The notes: generated by a model not told the origin, from the sequence alone. 64,000 bases of DNA from Cyclobacterium xiamenense (GCF_009467825.1 NZ_WIOK01000008.1:62001-126000), one strand, 5' to 3'. Positions 33,333 to 43,314 are shown, counted from the stretch's first letter. Translations and numbers: made by a program.

Positions 33333-33865
33333 TAGATCCAAAAAAGATCGTTTTGGTGGGCATGCCGGGAAGCGGTAAATCTACGCTGGGCCGTGTGTTG
33401 GCGGGAAAGATCAATTTCCCCTTTTACGACCTGGATGACTTGATTGAGGAGAAAGAAGGAAAGAAGATAGCCCGCATCTTTGCGGAAAAAGGGGAGGGGT
33501 ATTTCCGAAAGCTAGAATCGTCCGTGCTCAGCGAGCGGCTCGCTGGTGGGGAAGCCTTTGTTTTGGCTACCGGCGGTGGGGCTCCTTGTTACAACGAAAA
33601 CATGCAGCGGATCAACAGCAAGGGTGTGTCGGTATTTTTGGATGTGCCCTTGAATCACATTTTGCAACGGCTGACGCAAACAGCGCTGGACATCCGGCCC
33701 CTTTTTTCTGGTATGGACACCTCTGAAATCATCCTTAAGCTGAAAAACATGTACGTAGAGCGTAGCCCGTTTTACGAACAGGCAAAAATAAAGCTCAGGG
33801 GAGAAGATATCTCCCCTGAGCTTGTGATTGCTTCCTGGATGCCCTTATTAAAAGCGAAATCCTAG
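33329..33865 (+). CDS. aroK: Shikimate kinase
   Basis: 178 residues. Walker A is G-M-P-G-S-G-K-S-T (11-19); the shikimate-site residues appear in YDLDDLIE, FRKLE and ATGGGAPC, and the lid has DIRPLF. The enzyme phosphorylates shikimate in the chorismate pathway. Its ATG overlaps the previous stop (ATGA). The 3' end overlaps the convergent porin gene by 18 bp, and codons 155-165 contain a 14-bp-stem hairpin that serves as terminator for the opposite strand. Confidence 0.95.
   Translation: MIDPKKIVLVGMPGSGKSTLGRVLAGKINFPFYDLDDLIEEKEGKKIARIFAEKGEGYFRKLESSVLSERLAGGEAFVLATGGGAPCYNENMQRINSKGVSVFLDVPLNHILQRLTQTALDIRPLFSGMDTSEIILKLKNMYVERSPFYEQAKIKLRGEDISPELVIASWMPLLKAKS
33781..33823 (-). terminator. 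Intrinsic terminator of the FadL-like gene, inside aroK
   Basis: 33791-33804 and 33810-33823 are perfectly complementary (14 bp) around a 5-nt loop. On the minus strand the hairpin lies 25 nt beyond the porin gene stop and is followed by TATTTTTGCC. On the plus strand there is no T-run, so the aroK message would not be ended here. Confidence 0.85.
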
Positions 33866-35323
33866 AGTCAGCATGCCGGTGATCCGGTTGTTTTCGGTAG
33901 TGGCCAAATCAGCACCGGGATAGGAGGTGTAAAAGCTGTTAAATTGACTATTGACCAGGCTGAAATCCACGCTGAAGGAGGGGAGTTTCAGTCCGACACC
34001 TCCCGAAATCTGCGTGGTGCTCCGGTCAAGTCCCCCGGTTTCTCCAAAGGGGTCGCCAAAGAAGGCATAGCCTGCCCGGAGGCGAAATTTTTGCAGGCGG
34101 TATTCGCCTCCAACGCTGTAGTTTATGGCTTGGGAATAGATGCGACGAATTTCGCTGTTGTCTTGTCCCGTATTAAATACGTTTGAACGTAAATTCGCGG
34201 TACTGTAGTCCAGGTAATTGATATCTCCGGAGATGAACCCATTTTTTCCAAAGAAGTAGGTCAGGCCTGCCCCCAGTTGCATCGGCGTGCGCAAGTTGTA
34301 ACTGCTAATAAAAATATCCGTTTCCGCATCCGATTCGGCAATGGTTCCAAATTCGGGATCCTCGTAAGGGGGGGAGAAGTCGGCAAACAGGTCGGCGTCG
34401 TATTCCTCGTTTATCCGGTTCCAGGTCGGCGACTTGAAATTTAGTCCCAAATTCAGCTGATCTACTGGCTTGTAAATAACCCCTACGCCCAGATTGATTC
34501 CGGATCCTTCCAGGAAAAGATTTTCTTGCAGGGAGCTGAAGAGGGTGGTTTGTTGCCCACCGTCGTCAAAAAACTCTTCGTTGTAGGTTTTGGTGGAGCG
34601 GTAGAGAATGCTATTGATTCCCAGAGAGGCGCCCAGGAAGAGTTTATTTTTGTAATTCCCTCCGTATGAAAAACTGATTTGCGTCAGGTTCCCCGCGTTT
34701 TCGATCAGTTCGGATTTTTCGAGGGCGTTGCTGGCATTGGGTACAAAGCCATAACCACCACCATCTACTGGGTTGATCAGAAAGGCATCAAAAAACAAGG
34801 CATCCGTACCTGTAGGTACGCCCTGCTCGTTGTACAAGTCCACGTAGTAGTCGAGGATGGAACCTTGCTCCCGCTGGTTTGAAAAGTATCCGAAATCCTG
34901 GTTGTACGTTGATTGCCGGTTAAGGCTGATGCCAAACGAACCTCCCCGCCAGTCACCAATTTCCAACGGTCCCTTTGCCCGGCTGATCACTGCACCTATA
35001 TTGGGCAGGGAGAAGTTGGTCGTATTGTAGCCTCGCAATTGATTTCTCAAAAAGGTATCCGAGGTCCAGTCTCCATAGGCAGCAGAAACACTGAATTCCG
35101 AGTTTTGGAAAAAACCCAGTCCCGCAGGATTTCCGTGTACATTGCTGATATCTCCTCCAAGTGACGTTTGCGTTCCTCCCAAAGCAGTAATGCGGGCGGA
35201 ACCCGTCTGTCCAAACTGGCTAAACCTCAGCGCGTCTTCCACATAGCCGCTCTGTGCCTTCAGCTGCTGAAAATGAAAGATCAGCAGGACAGCCGTGGTA
35301 ACGATTAATTTTAATCCTTTCAT
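33848..35323 (-). CDS. OmpP1/FadL-family outer membrane protein
   Basis: 491 residues with a signal peptide (cleavage near LKAQ, residue 24). The mature start ALRFSQFGQTGSARITALGGTQTSLGGD-like region with G-N-P-A-G-L-G-F-F is typical of the FadL/TodX family, which uses an N-terminal plug segment. Alternating amphipathic strands fill the rest, ending in an aromatic C-terminal strand (TLGFRF). It is expected to be a 14-stranded outer-membrane barrel taking up hydrophobic compounds; substrate unknown. It is convergent with aroK, and its terminator is embedded in that gene. Confidence 0.88.
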   Translation of the reverse strand: MKGLKLIVTTAVLLIFHFQQLKAQSGYVEDALRFSQFGQTGSARITALGGTQTSLGGDISNVHGNPAGLGFFQNSEFSVSAAYGDWTSDTFLRNQLRGYNTTNFSLPNIGAVISRAKGPLEIGDWRGGSFGISLNRQSTYNQDFGYFSNQREQGSILDYYVDLYNEQGVPTGTDALFFDAFLINPVDGGGYGFVPNASNALEKSELIENAGNLTQISFSYGGNYKNKLFLGASLGINSILYRSTKTYNEEFFDDGGQQTTLFSSLQENLFLEGSGINLGVGVIYKPVDQLNLGLNFKSPTWNRINEEYDADLFADFSPPYEDPEFGTIAESDAETDIFISSYNLRTPMQLGAGLTYFFGKNGFISGDINYLDYSTANLRSNVFNTGQDNSEIRRIYSQAINYSVGGEYRLQKFRLRAGYAFFGDPFGETGGLDRSTTQISGGVGLKLPSFSVDFSLVNSQFNSFYTSYPGADLATTENNRITGMLTLGFRF

Positions 35324-35559
35324 GTCAACTAAACTAGTTTTGATGAAGCGTTCTACGTGCTACAACGGATGTTTCCGTACGCTTCAGGGGTTTTCGAAAT
35401 AAGAAAGACTTACTATCCGAAACGGAAATCGTGAAATTAAGTTGAAATATACGTACCGTCGGAGTAGAAGTTTAACTTATTTTATGAGGGTATCGGTGAG
35501 TCCAGGAAAGGCTGTGCGTCCCTGAGAAAGAATAAAAAAAGGAGTTGTTGGAAACGGAG

Positions 35560-35587
35560 AAAAAAAAGAGGGAATTAATTCCCTCTT
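35560..35587 (-). terminator. Terminator overlapping the stop of the repeat-rich lipoprotein gene
   Basis: A perfect 22-bp palindrome at 35566-35587 (AAGAGGGAA, then TTAA-centred, then TTCCCTCTT) includes the TAA stop codon in its centre. On the minus strand it runs directly into a T-run. It is a classic intrinsic terminator. Confidence 0.8.
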
Positions 35588-36957
35588 CTACTGCCTCCGA
35601 CACTACCTCCTCTGGATGCGCCTCCTCCGTAGCTGCTCCTGCTAGGAGCGCTGTAGGACGACGACGATCTGGATGGAGCAGAATAGGTGCTTCTGCTTGG
35701 AGAGGTAGATCGTTGTTGATAACTTGGTGTGGTTGTCCGAGTGGACCCACTTCGATTGTACGAAGGTGAAGCACTACGGCTATTGCTCCTTGGAGTCGAA
35801 TAGGTAGATCGATTACTACTTCTAGAATTGTAAGTTCGCGAATTGCTATTTGAAGGCGATACGGAACGATTGTATGAATTACTACTCCTTGGTGCATTGT
35901 AACTGCTTCGAGTCGACGTGCTACCAGCGCGATTCATGGCTGGAGAATTGATGGTTCGTCGAGCCGGGGCTGCTGAAGCCGCATTGTAGTAATCATTTTG
36001 CGACCGAGAGAACGAATTGTTGGTCGCCGCGGTACGGTTTCTATTTAGCGCACTGCTATTCATCGCTTCCCTACGTGCAGATGCTCTGGATGAACTCGGC
36101 TGCGCAATATTTCGGGAAGATCTGTTTGCAGAATTTGCCAGAGAAGAAGACCTACCTGGTCGTGCACCCTGCACCACTGGTCGTCGGTTCCCTTCGTTAC
36201 CTCCGGGAAGTACAATGATGTTATTGCCCCAGAAATTGTTGCCCCACATTCCTCCGCCGTACAATCCACCAAAACCGGGTCTGAATCCAAAACCAGGTCC
36301 CCAGAAGGGATCATAGAACCCAAATCCTGGCCTCATGAAGGGACTTCCCCAACCGAAGCCACCCATACCAAATCCCATACCGATGCTGAGATTAAATCCG
36401 GGTCGGAAACCAAACCCTGGTCCCCAGAAGGGATCGTAGAAGCCCATTCCTCCAAAGCCTGGTCCCCAGAAGGGATCGTAAAAACCGCCCATTCCCATCA
36501 TCGGGAACATTCCCATTCCCATCATGGGACTCATGAAGAAATTATTGGTGACGCCGGCGTTGTTTCCGTTCGTTCCCCGATAATTATCGTATGCGTTAAT
36601 ATTCGGTTGGCCCTGCGGAAGGTCTCCGTTGGCTTGAGAGTCGTCAAAATAGACGGTTCCTTCCTCTTCCGCCGGGGCGGTTGAGCGTTGGTATTTGGCA
36701 ATGTATTCGGGATTGACGTTTTTGGCAGAGAAATTATCTGCTTCCCGGTCAAACGAACGAATGTCTTCTATTTCCTTGAAATTATCAGGGTTGTTGTTTT
36801 TCACGGCGAATTCAGTGGCGATGCGCGCATCTGAAGCCATAAAATACAAGTTGTCGATTTCTTCGCCACCTCTGCTTGCCGTGTAGCTCGTGCTACAAGA
36901 AGCGAGGCCCAAAATCGCCAATGCACCTACGGTCCGAATTGGATTGAAATGAATCAT
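35575..36957 (-). CDS. Repeat-rich lipoprotein with Gly/Phe/Trp repeats and Ser/Arg tail
   Basis: 460 residues, no recognised family. The lipobox is GLASC (Cys21). Residues 22-130 are ordinary and acidic. Residues about 140-250 are rich in Gly, Met, Phe and Trp and contain three copies of FYDPFWGPGFG, two followed by FRPGF. Residues about 265-460 are low-complexity Ser, Arg, Asn, Tyr and Ala (S-R-S-S-S-S-Y-S-A-P and similar), strongly basic. Together it looks like an intrinsically disordered, surface-exposed protein that could bind polyanions or self-assemble; this is inference. It stands alone between the porin and proS genes. Confidence 0.7.
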   Translation of the reverse strand: MIHFNPIRTVGALAILGLASCSTSYTASRGGEEIDNLYFMASDARIATEFAVKNNNPDNFKEIEDIRSFDREADNFSAKNVNPEYIAKYQRSTAPAEEEGTVYFDDSQANGDLPQGQPNINAYDNYRGTNGNNAGVTNNFFMSPMMGMGMFPMMGMGGFYDPFWGPGFGGMGFYDPFWGPGFGFRPGFNLSIGMGFGMGGFGWGSPFMRPGFGFYDPFWGPGFGFRPGFGGLYGGGMWGNNFWGNNIIVLPGGNEGNRRPVVQGARPGRSSSLANSANRSSRNIAQPSSSRASARREAMNSSALNRNRTAATNNSFSRSQNDYYNAASAAPARRTINSPAMNRAGSTSTRSSYNAPRSSNSYNRSVSPSNSNSRTYNSRSSNRSTYSTPRSNSRSASPSYNRSGSTRTTTPSYQQRSTSPSRSTYSAPSRSSSSYSAPSRSSYGGGASRGGSVGGSRRGN

Positions 36958-37024
36958 GGGGTTTTCAGTTTATTACTCCCTACTATATACGGGAACATAG
37001 CAGGAGGGTTATCATTTTTTAAAT

Positions 37025-37032
37025 TATATTTG
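37025..37032 (+). promoter_or_regulatory. Possible -7 box for proS
   Basis: TATATTTG fits TAnnTTTG and lies 57 nt before the proS ATG. No TTG is at the usual -33 position. Confidence 0.4.
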
Positions 37033-37088
37033 CCTGAAATCAAGAATCGAAATATAGCGAGTTTTTTTATTACAACAAAGAAATACTA

Positions 37089-38567
37089 ATGAGCAAAGGA
37101 TTACCGAAACGAAGCGAGGATTATTCCCTCTGGTACAATGAATTGGTGAAAAGGGCGGATCTCGCGGAAAATAGTGCGGTGAGGGGCTGTATGGTGATCA
37201 AACCCTATGGATTCAGCATATGGGAAAAAATGCAGGCCGAATTGGACCGGATGTTTAAAAAGACGGGGCACTCCAATGCCTACTTTCCATTGTTCATCCC
37301 CAAGTCTTATTTATCCCGGGAAGCCAGTCACGTGGAAGGCTTTGCCAAAGAGTGCGCGGTGGTTACGCATTACCGCCTAAAGGCGGATCCCTCGGGAAAG
37401 GGAGTCATCGTAGACCCCGAGGCAGCGCTGGAAGAGGAGTTGATCGTCCGGCCCACTTCGGAAACCGTGATTTGGAGCACCTATAAAAACTGGATACAGT
37501 CCTACCGGGACCTTCCGCTGCTAATCAACCAATGGGCAAATGTGGTGCGCTGGGAGATGCGGACCCGCCTTTTTTTGCGGACTTCGGAATTTCTCTGGCA
37601 GGAGGGGCATACGGCGCACGAAACCAAAAAAGAAGCCGAAGAGGAGACCATCCGCATGATGAATGTCTACGCTACCTTTGCGGAAAATTTCATGGCCTTG
37701 CCGGTAATTAAAGGTAAAAAGTCCGAAAGCGAAAAATTTGCCGGTGCAGAATCCACCTATTGTATTGAGGCGATGATGCAGGACGGGAAGGCCTTGCAGG
37801 CCGGTACCTCTCATTTCCTGGGGCAAAATTTCGCCAAGGCCTTCGACGTGAAGTTTGCCACCCGGGAAGGAGGGCTGGAATACGTCTGGGGAACATCCTG
37901 GGGCGTAAGTACCCGGCTAATGGGTGCGTTGATCATGGCCCATTCCGACGATCAGGGATTGGTACTCCCACCAAAATTGGCGCCGATTCAGGTGGTAATT
38001 ATTCCCATATTCAAGCGGGAAGACGAGTTGGAGGCCATTCGTGCCAAAGCCAACGAAATCATGGAATCCCTGGAAGACCTCGGGATTTCGGTAAAATTTG
38101 ACGATCGGGATACCCACAAGCCGGGCTGGAAATTTGCGGAGTACGAACTCAAAGGCGTGCCCTTGCGCTTGGGTATCGGTCCCCGGGATTTGGCCAACAA
38201 CACCGTCGAAATGGCCCGCCGCGATACGCTTAGCAAGTCCGTGGTGGACCTGGACGAACACCTTGCGGCAACAATACAGGAAACATTGGCGGATATACAG
38301 GAATCCATCTACCGCAAGGCATCGGCCTTTACGCAGGAGAAAACCACCACAGTAGACACCTGGGAGGATTTTGTGGAGGTGCTGGAACAAAAAGGAGGAT
38401 TTATTGCTGCCCACTGGGATGGCACCGCGGAAACCGAAGAACGCATCAAGGAGCAAACAAAAGCCACCATCCGCTGCATTCCGTTGGATCAGCAAGCCGA
38501 GGAAGGCAGCTGCATCCTGACCGGTAAACCTTCCGTAGGGCGGGTGCTCTTTGCCCGGGCTTATTGA
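37089..38567 (+). CDS. proS: Prolyl-tRNA synthetase, short (archaeal/eukaryotic) type
   Basis: 492 residues, the compact ProRS without the bacterial editing insertion. Class II motifs: motif 2 region [24 protein letters not shown] and motif 3 [13 protein letters not shown]. The anticodon-binding domain begins near [13 protein letters not shown], and the C-terminal zinc-type domain near residues 400-492 ends VLFARAY; only some Cys positions remain ([12 protein letters not shown]). It charges tRNA-Pro in the cytoplasm. Single gene with its own likely promoter. Confidence 0.96.
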   Translation: MSKGLPKRSEDYSLWYNELVKRADLAENSAVRGCMVIKPYGFSIWEKMQAELDRMFKKTGHSNAYFPLFIPKSYLSREASHVEGFAKECAVVTHYRLKADPSGKGVIVDPEAALEEELIVRPTSETVIWSTYKNWIQSYRDLPLLINQWANVVRWEMRTRLFLRTSEFLWQEGHTAHETKKEAEEETIRMMNVYATFAENFMALPVIKGKKSESEKFAGAESTYCIEAMMQDGKALQAGTSHFLGQNFAKAFDVKFATREGGLEYVWGTSWGVSTRLMGALIMAHSDDQGLVLPPKLAPIQVVIIPIFKREDELEAIRAKANEIMESLEDLGISVKFDDRDTHKPGWKFAEYELKGVPLRLGIGPRDLANNTVEMARRDTLSKSVVDLDEHLAATIQETLADIQESIYRKASAFTQEKTTTVDTWEDFVEVLEQKGGFIAAHWDGTAETEERIKEQTKATIRCIPLDQQAEEGSCILTGKPSVGRVLFARAY

Positions 38568-38695
38568 GGAGGTGGTAGAAAATAGTATCGCTGCTACTAC
38601 AGATGAATTCGGCTTTGGGCTTTCTATTGTTCCGATTTCTTGTAAATTTACAAAAGTCCGGCGTTGTCGGGGCTTGATACTAATAATTCCAATAC

Positions 38696-39157
38696 ATGGC
38701 CTGGTTAATCGTAGGAAGCCTTATTCTGTTTGGGGCACTTCTGGTACTGCTGGAAGTGGTGTTTGTCCCCGGAACCACCCTGGTAGGAGGGCTGGGACTC
38801 TTATTCACCGGAGCCGGGGTCTATTATGCGTTTCTCAGTTTTTCCACCGGGGTTGGGTACACGGTTCTTGCATTAAGCCTTCTGGTAAATCTGGGATTTC
38901 TCGTCTACGGGTTTAAGTCCGGGGTATGGAAGCAGTTTGCCTTGAAAGATACGCTGCAAAACCGCACCTACGACGATCGGCTTGCCGGACTGGAAATCGG
39001 TCAGATCGGCCGCACCATTTCGGATTGCAAACCCTATGGAAAAGTAGAAATTGGAGAAAAAATGTACGAAGCCAAATCCGAGGGCGGATTTATTGCCGCC
39101 GGAACCAAGGTGACCGTACTGAAAATTGCTAACAATACACTTATCATAAAACCGTAA
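38696..39157 (+). CDS. NfeD-family membrane protein
   Basis: 153 residues. Two or three membrane helices in the first 80 residues (LFGALLVLLEVVFVPG, LGLLFTGAGVYYAFL, TVLALSLLVNLGFLVYG) are followed by a small OB-fold domain (L-x-G-x-x-G-x-x-x-S, KMYEAKSEGGFIAAGTKVTVLKI). This is the short NfeD type that pairs with flotillin-like FloA, encoded 3 bp downstream. It probably assists flotillin assembly in membrane microdomains. A 12-bp palindrome TGTAAATTTACA lies 44 bp upstream of the start. Confidence 0.9.
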   Translation: MAWLIVGSLILFGALLVLLEVVFVPGTTLVGGLGLLFTGAGVYYAFLSFSTGVGYTVLALSLLVNLGFLVYGFKSGVWKQFALKDTLQNRTYDDRLAGLEIGQIGRTISDCKPYGKVEIGEKMYEAKSEGGFIAAGTKVTVLKIANNTLIIKP

Positions 39158-39160
39158 ATC

Positions 39161-40168
39161 ATGGACATTTCTAATTCGGCCTTTATTTTGATCGCGGCGT
39201 TTGCCGGCCTGATCCTCCTCTTTGTCTTCTTGTATTTTGTACCGGTCAATCTTTGGATTACCGCCATCTTTTCCAATGTAAAAGTTGGCTTATTGGAGTT
39301 GGTGGGGATGCGGATCCGGAAGGTGCCTCCCGGAGTGATCGTTAATTCCCTTATCACGGCCACCAAGGCCGGGCTAAACCTGACCACCAACGACCTGGAA
39401 ACCCACTACCTGGCGGGAGGAAACGTGCCCAATGTGATTCGGGCACTGATTTCCGCCGATAAGGCAAACATCACCCTTTCCTTCAAGCAAGCTACGGCAA
39501 TTGATCTGGCCGGAAGGGATGTATTCGAAGCCGTGCAGATTTCGGTCAATCCCAAGGTGATCAATACCCCCAGCGTGGCCGCAGTGGCTGCGGATGGCAT
39601 TCAACTTATTGCCAAAGCCAGGGTGACCGTTCGTGCCAATATCGCCCAACTCGTGGGTGGGGCCGGGGAAGAAACCATCCTTGCCCGGGTAGGAGAGGGG
39701 ATCGTTACCTCCATTGGTTCTGCCAAAAATCACAAAAGCGTGCTTGAAAATCCGGATAAAATCTCCAAACTGGTTTTGGAGCGGGGTTTGGATGCGGGAA
39801 CGGCCTTTGAGATTCTTTCGATAGATATTGCAGATATCGACGTTGGATCCAATATCGGTGCCAAATTGCAGATAGATCAGGCCACTGCGGATTTGAAAGT
39901 AGCCGAGGCGCGGGCCGAAGAAAGACGAGCCATGGCTGTAGCCTTGGAGCAGGAGATGAAAGCCAAGAATGTAGAAATGAAAGCCAAGGTCACCGAAGCG
40001 GAAGCAGAAATCCCAAAGGCGATTTCAGAAGCTTTCCGTTCCGGAAATTTGGGAATCATGGATTATTACAAAATGGAGAACGTAAAATCCGACACCAGCA
40101 TGCGGGACTCCATCGCCAATTCGGATGAAAGCAAATCTGGAGGATCGAAAGGGAGCGACAAAAAATAA
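39161..40168 (+). CDS. floA: Flotillin-like protein FloA
   Basis: 335 residues: N-terminal membrane hairpin ([21 protein letters not shown]), a PHB/SPFH domain ([13 protein letters not shown] to GAKLQIDQ), an Ala/Glu-rich helical region ([24 protein letters not shown]) and a Ser/Lys-rich tail. This matches YqfA/FloA of Firmicutes and Bacteroidota. It forms membrane scaffolds that gather signalling and secretion proteins. Four bases separate it from nfeD; both belong to one transcript. The stop is followed by a terminator shared with the convergent WG-repeat gene. Confidence 0.94.
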   Translation: MDISNSAFILIAAFAGLILLFVFLYFVPVNLWITAIFSNVKVGLLELVGMRIRKVPPGVIVNSLITATKAGLNLTTNDLETHYLAGGNVPNVIRALISADKANITLSFKQATAIDLAGRDVFEAVQISVNPKVINTPSVAAVAADGIQLIAKARVTVRANIAQLVGGAGEETILARVGEGIVTSIGSAKNHKSVLENPDKISKLVLERGLDAGTAFEILSIDIADIDVGSNIGAKLQIDQATADLKVAEARAEERRAMAVALEQEMKAKNVEMKAKVTEAEAEIPKAISEAFRSGNLGIMDYYKMENVKSDTSMRDSIANSDESKSGGSKGSDKK

Positions 40169-40176
40169 TGTAACCA

Positions 40177-40212
40177 AACGGGGGCCTTAGGCTCCCGTTG
40201 TTTTCCTCTTTT
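40177..40212 (+). terminator. Terminator of the nfeD-floA operon
   Basis: A 10-bp stem (AACGGGGGCC with GGCTCCCGTT, one G-U) with loop TTA is followed by GTTTTCCTCTTTTT. The loop coincides with the TAA stop of the convergent gene at 40187-40189, so the T-run is inside that gene's last codons. Confidence 0.75.
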
Positions 40213-41770
40213 TCTTTGCCTTTTTTCCAGCAGTCTCCTTTTCGAGAGCCGTCTCGTTTGCCTCACTTTTCGCCAGGATTTTCTGATTTTCCTCGTCAAA
40301 TAGTATCCGGCTGTAATACAGCGGTAGCACAAAATCCCCATTTTCCTGCATGATGCCGTAGCTGCCTTCCTTGCGAACCAGAATTTGGTTTGGACCTTCC
40401 CTGCGGATTTCGTCAAATTGCGGGCTGCAGATCAGATGGCCATTGGGTTTGGCCAGGCCGAAAAGCCCGTTTTTTTCCAGCAGGTAATACCCGTCTTGCG
40501 TCCGACTGATGCGGTCACAGGCCTCTCCTAGTTTTTCCCCATTTCGGCCAATGAGCTGCCGTTGCTCCCCTTCCCGTACGACTGCAACTCCCTGCGAAAA
40601 GGGACCGGCAGCATCGAAATCATAGGGAACGGACAGCTCGTTTGCAGCATTGATATAGCCCCATTTACTGCCCACCTGCACGGCGGCCAGGCCTTCCGAA
40701 AAAGGAAGAACCCGGTCGTATTGGGCCTTGATTGCGGTGTTTCCCGTAGCGTCTACGTACCCATAGCTTCCGCCCATCCTGGCACCATACAAGCCTTCAT
40801 TTCCAGGTAGCAGCTGGCTGGCTGCGGCCGTGGGCCGCACTTCCCATTTGCCCTCCGGATTAAGCAGACCGGTGGAAGCGTCCCGGAAATGAACGTTGTA
40901 ATAGTCATCAATTTTTCGCACCGAATCCATGCCCACAATGTCTAGCAGGATTCCGTCCTTTTTCATGATTCGCCGGAGTTTTCCATGGATGTATTCCACC
41001 AGTACCCCCTTTTCTATACTTATTTGGTGAAAACTGTTGTACCGGATATCGGCGTCTGTGGAAAGGGCATTGATCAACAAGTACTCCCGGTCATTTTTGG
41101 CAAAGAAATGGTTTTCTTCCAGGTGGCTGATTTCGTCAATAATGGGTTCCAGTATGTATGTACCTTCTCGGTTGATTAAACCGTAACCCGATGCTTCCTG
41201 GGCCAGGATCACATCCGGTGCTGGGTCCGTAAGGGAAACAAACCGCCGATCGGGCTCTGGTGACAAGGGCAGTGCAAAGGATCCGTCCGCATGCCGGGCA
41301 ATTACCTGCCCGTTTCTCGCAATTCGCGCTTCGGCGAAAGAACCAATCGCCCGAGTAGTTCGCTGACCCCGGTCATACACGAAATAGTCCGTCCCCTTTC
41401 TTGCCAGAAGATGGGTGTAAAAGGTGGTGATTTCGTCGTATGTGCTTTCCAGCACCTGTTCTCCATATTCATGGAAGGCCCCGTAATTTTTTCCGTTTTT
41501 GATCACAATCCAGGGCTCCATGTACTGGTACAGGCGTGCGCTGTCGATCCGGGCAAAGGAATTGTATTCGGGGTCCAGAAAAGACAAATCATCCTCCCAA
41601 ACGTTAATCCGTAAGGAGTTTCCAAGGAGGAAAATATTGCCGGAAGCAATCTTTTTTTCCAGGTTAAAATTGCTATCAAAGACTTCCCAGGTTTGCGCCT
41701 GAGTTTTGGGAAGTACTACCGACCACAGTAGAGCGAAAAATAGAATACCAATTGGGTAGTTTTTTTGCAT
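40187..41770 (-). CDS. Secreted WG-repeat protein
   Basis: 527 residues from the ATG at 41770; an upstream TTG at 41818 would bury the signal peptide. The signal peptide is 1-25 (LPKTQAQ). The body is made of about 40-residue WG/KWG beta repeats with tokens such as YGYVDATGNTAI, KWGYINAANEL, GLINREGTYIL, GLLNPEGKW and GIMQENGDFVLP. The C-terminus is Lys-rich (AGKKAKKKRKTTGA). WG repeats form beta structures thought to bind ligands or proteins in the envelope. The C-terminal codons overlap the terminator of floA. Function unknown. Confidence 0.82.
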   Translation of the reverse strand: MQKNYPIGILFFALLWSVVLPKTQAQTWEVFDSNFNLEKKIASGNIFLLGNSLRINVWEDDLSFLDPEYNSFARIDSARLYQYMEPWIVIKNGKNYGAFHEYGEQVLESTYDEITTFYTHLLARKGTDYFVYDRGQRTTRAIGSFAEARIARNGQVIARHADGSFALPLSPEPDRRFVSLTDPAPDVILAQEASGYGLINREGTYILEPIIDEISHLEENHFFAKNDREYLLINALSTDADIRYNSFHQISIEKGVLVEYIHGKLRRIMKKDGILLDIVGMDSVRKIDDYYNVHFRDASTGLLNPEGKWEVRPTAAASQLLPGNEGLYGARMGGSYGYVDATGNTAIKAQYDRVLPFSEGLAAVQVGSKWGYINAANELSVPYDFDAAGPFSQGVAVVREGEQRQLIGRNGEKLGEACDRISRTQDGYYLLEKNGLFGLAKPNGHLICSPQFDEIRREGPNQILVRKEGSYGIMQENGDFVLPLYYSRILFDEENQKILAKSEANETALEKETAGKKAKKKRKTTGA

Positions 41771-41889
41771 ACGGACTTCGTTTGACGTGAAAGTAAAAAT
41801 AAACCGGCGTAATTTCAATTAAAAAAAACGGTCGCAACAAACGAAGACAAAAAGAAACGCGCACTAGTCCCCATAATGGAAGCAAGTAG

Positions 41890-43164
41890 TTATTCCTGCT
41901 TTTTCTCCTCTTGCTTTTCCAGGTCGAAAAGGTCGTTGATGATATCAATCATTTCCTCTGCCTGATCCCGCTTGCAGGCAGCCCGCAATTGTACCACCGG
42001 TACCTTTAGGATTTTCTGCATCATGCTCTTGGTGATTTTATCGATGATTTCGAACTGGTTGTCGGAGGTGTTTTTCAGATACCGTTCCAATTCTTCCTTG
42101 CGTATTTGTTCCAAACTGTTTTTCAGTTTGTTGATGGTAGGGGATACCATCATTTCTTTTTTCCAATCGTAAAATTCACGGATACTCTCTTCAATAATTG
42201 CCTCTACCAATGGAATGGCCGCGGTGCGTTTGCTTAGCGTCTCACTGGCTTTGCTTCGAATGTTATCCACATTGTACAACAACACACCCGGAATGTCTTC
42301 CAGAGCAGTATCAATGCTCCTGGGTACAGACAGGTCCACAAATAGTTTGTAGCTCTTTATTTCAAAATTGCTTACCAAACCCTTTGTGATAAAAGGTTGA
42401 GATTTCATGACAGAGGAAATGATCACGTCCGAATCTTTCATGGCCTCGAAGCAATCTTCAAATGGGATGGCTTCAAAGCCGTATTCAGCAGCGAGGACCT
42501 CTGCTTTGGTATACGTCCGGTTCGAAATCACGATGCGGGCATCTTTCAGATAGGCCAAATTTTTAGCGACGTCCTCTCCGATTTCACCCAATCCGATCAA
42601 CAATACCCGGGGTTGGTGGGTATTGGAAGTCAATTCTTCTATCAGTTCTACGGCGGCGTAGGAGACCGATGCGGCTCCATCCCGGAACGCCGTTTCTTGT
42701 ACCACCTTCTTATTGGTGAAAAAGATGGTGTGCATCAACCGGTGAAGAAACGGACCAGCCATCTCCATATCTGCGGCTGCCTGATAGGCTCTTTTCACCT
42801 GATTGGCTATTTGCATGTCCCCGATTACCTGTGCTTCCAGGCCCATGGCCACCCGAAATAGATGCTCTATGGCATCTTTATCGTTAGGAAACAAATCAAA
42901 GTATTCCAGATAGGAAATCGTATCAACCAGCCCTTTTTCCAAACCTACCAGCTTGATGATCTCGGTTGAAAGATCCAATTCATGGCTGTAATAGATTTCC
43001 GTGCGGTTACAGGTCGAAAGAATCAAGGTATCCGTAAGGCTAAAAAATTCCTTTAATTTTCCAAGCAGCGAACGCACAGCACCCTCATCCAACGAAACCA
43101 GTTCCCTGATTTCTACAGGGGCGTTTTTGTATGAGAGACTTAAAGCTTTAAACTTTGATTGCAT
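41890..43164 (-). CDS. hemA: Glutamyl-tRNA reductase
   Basis: 424 residues from the ATG at 43164 (a GTG two codons earlier is possible). The catalytic domain has ILSTCNRTEIY with the nucleophilic Cys, then the helix VIGDMQIANQVKRAY, where most families have GE in place of GD. The NADPH-binding domain has LLIGLGEIGEDVAKNL and the C-terminal dimerisation helix follows. It reduces glutamyl-tRNA to glutamate-1-semialdehyde, the first step of C5 haem synthesis. It lies divergent to the helix-hairpin-helix gene. hemN is 15 kb further right. Confidence 0.95.
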   Translation of the reverse strand: MQSKFKALSLSYKNAPVEIRELVSLDEGAVRSLLGKLKEFFSLTDTLILSTCNRTEIYYSHELDLSTEIIKLVGLEKGLVDTISYLEYFDLFPNDKDAIEHLFRVAMGLEAQVIGDMQIANQVKRAYQAAADMEMAGPFLHRLMHTIFFTNKKVVQETAFRDGAASVSYAAVELIEELTSNTHQPRVLLIGLGEIGEDVAKNLAYLKDARIVISNRTYTKAEVLAAEYGFEAIPFEDCFEAMKDSDVIISSVMKSQPFITKGLVSNFEIKSYKLFVDLSVPRSIDTALEDIPGVLLYNVDNIRSKASETLSKRTAAIPLVEAIIEESIREFYDWKKEMMVSPTINKLKNSLEQIRKEELERYLKNTSDNQFEIIDKITKSMMQKILKVPVVQLRAACKRDQAEEMIDIINDLFDLEKQEEKKQE

Positions 43165-43297
43165 GGACACGATACTTTCGGCTACAAATTTATTACAGAA
43201 AACGGACGAAAGGAATTAATTCAGTCACTGGAAATTAATTTATAATCCTTCTAAATAATTTTCCCATCCACTTCTCAACATGCAATAATGCGAATTT

Positions 43298-43314
43298 TTG
43301 GAATATAATTCCAA
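43298..43314. promoter_or_regulatory. Palindrome between hemA and the HhH gene
   Basis: TTGGAAT-ATA-ATTCCAA has perfect 7-bp arms. It lies 35 bp upstream of the HhH gene start and 134 bp from the hemA start. It could be an operator; no regulator is identified. Confidence 0.35.
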
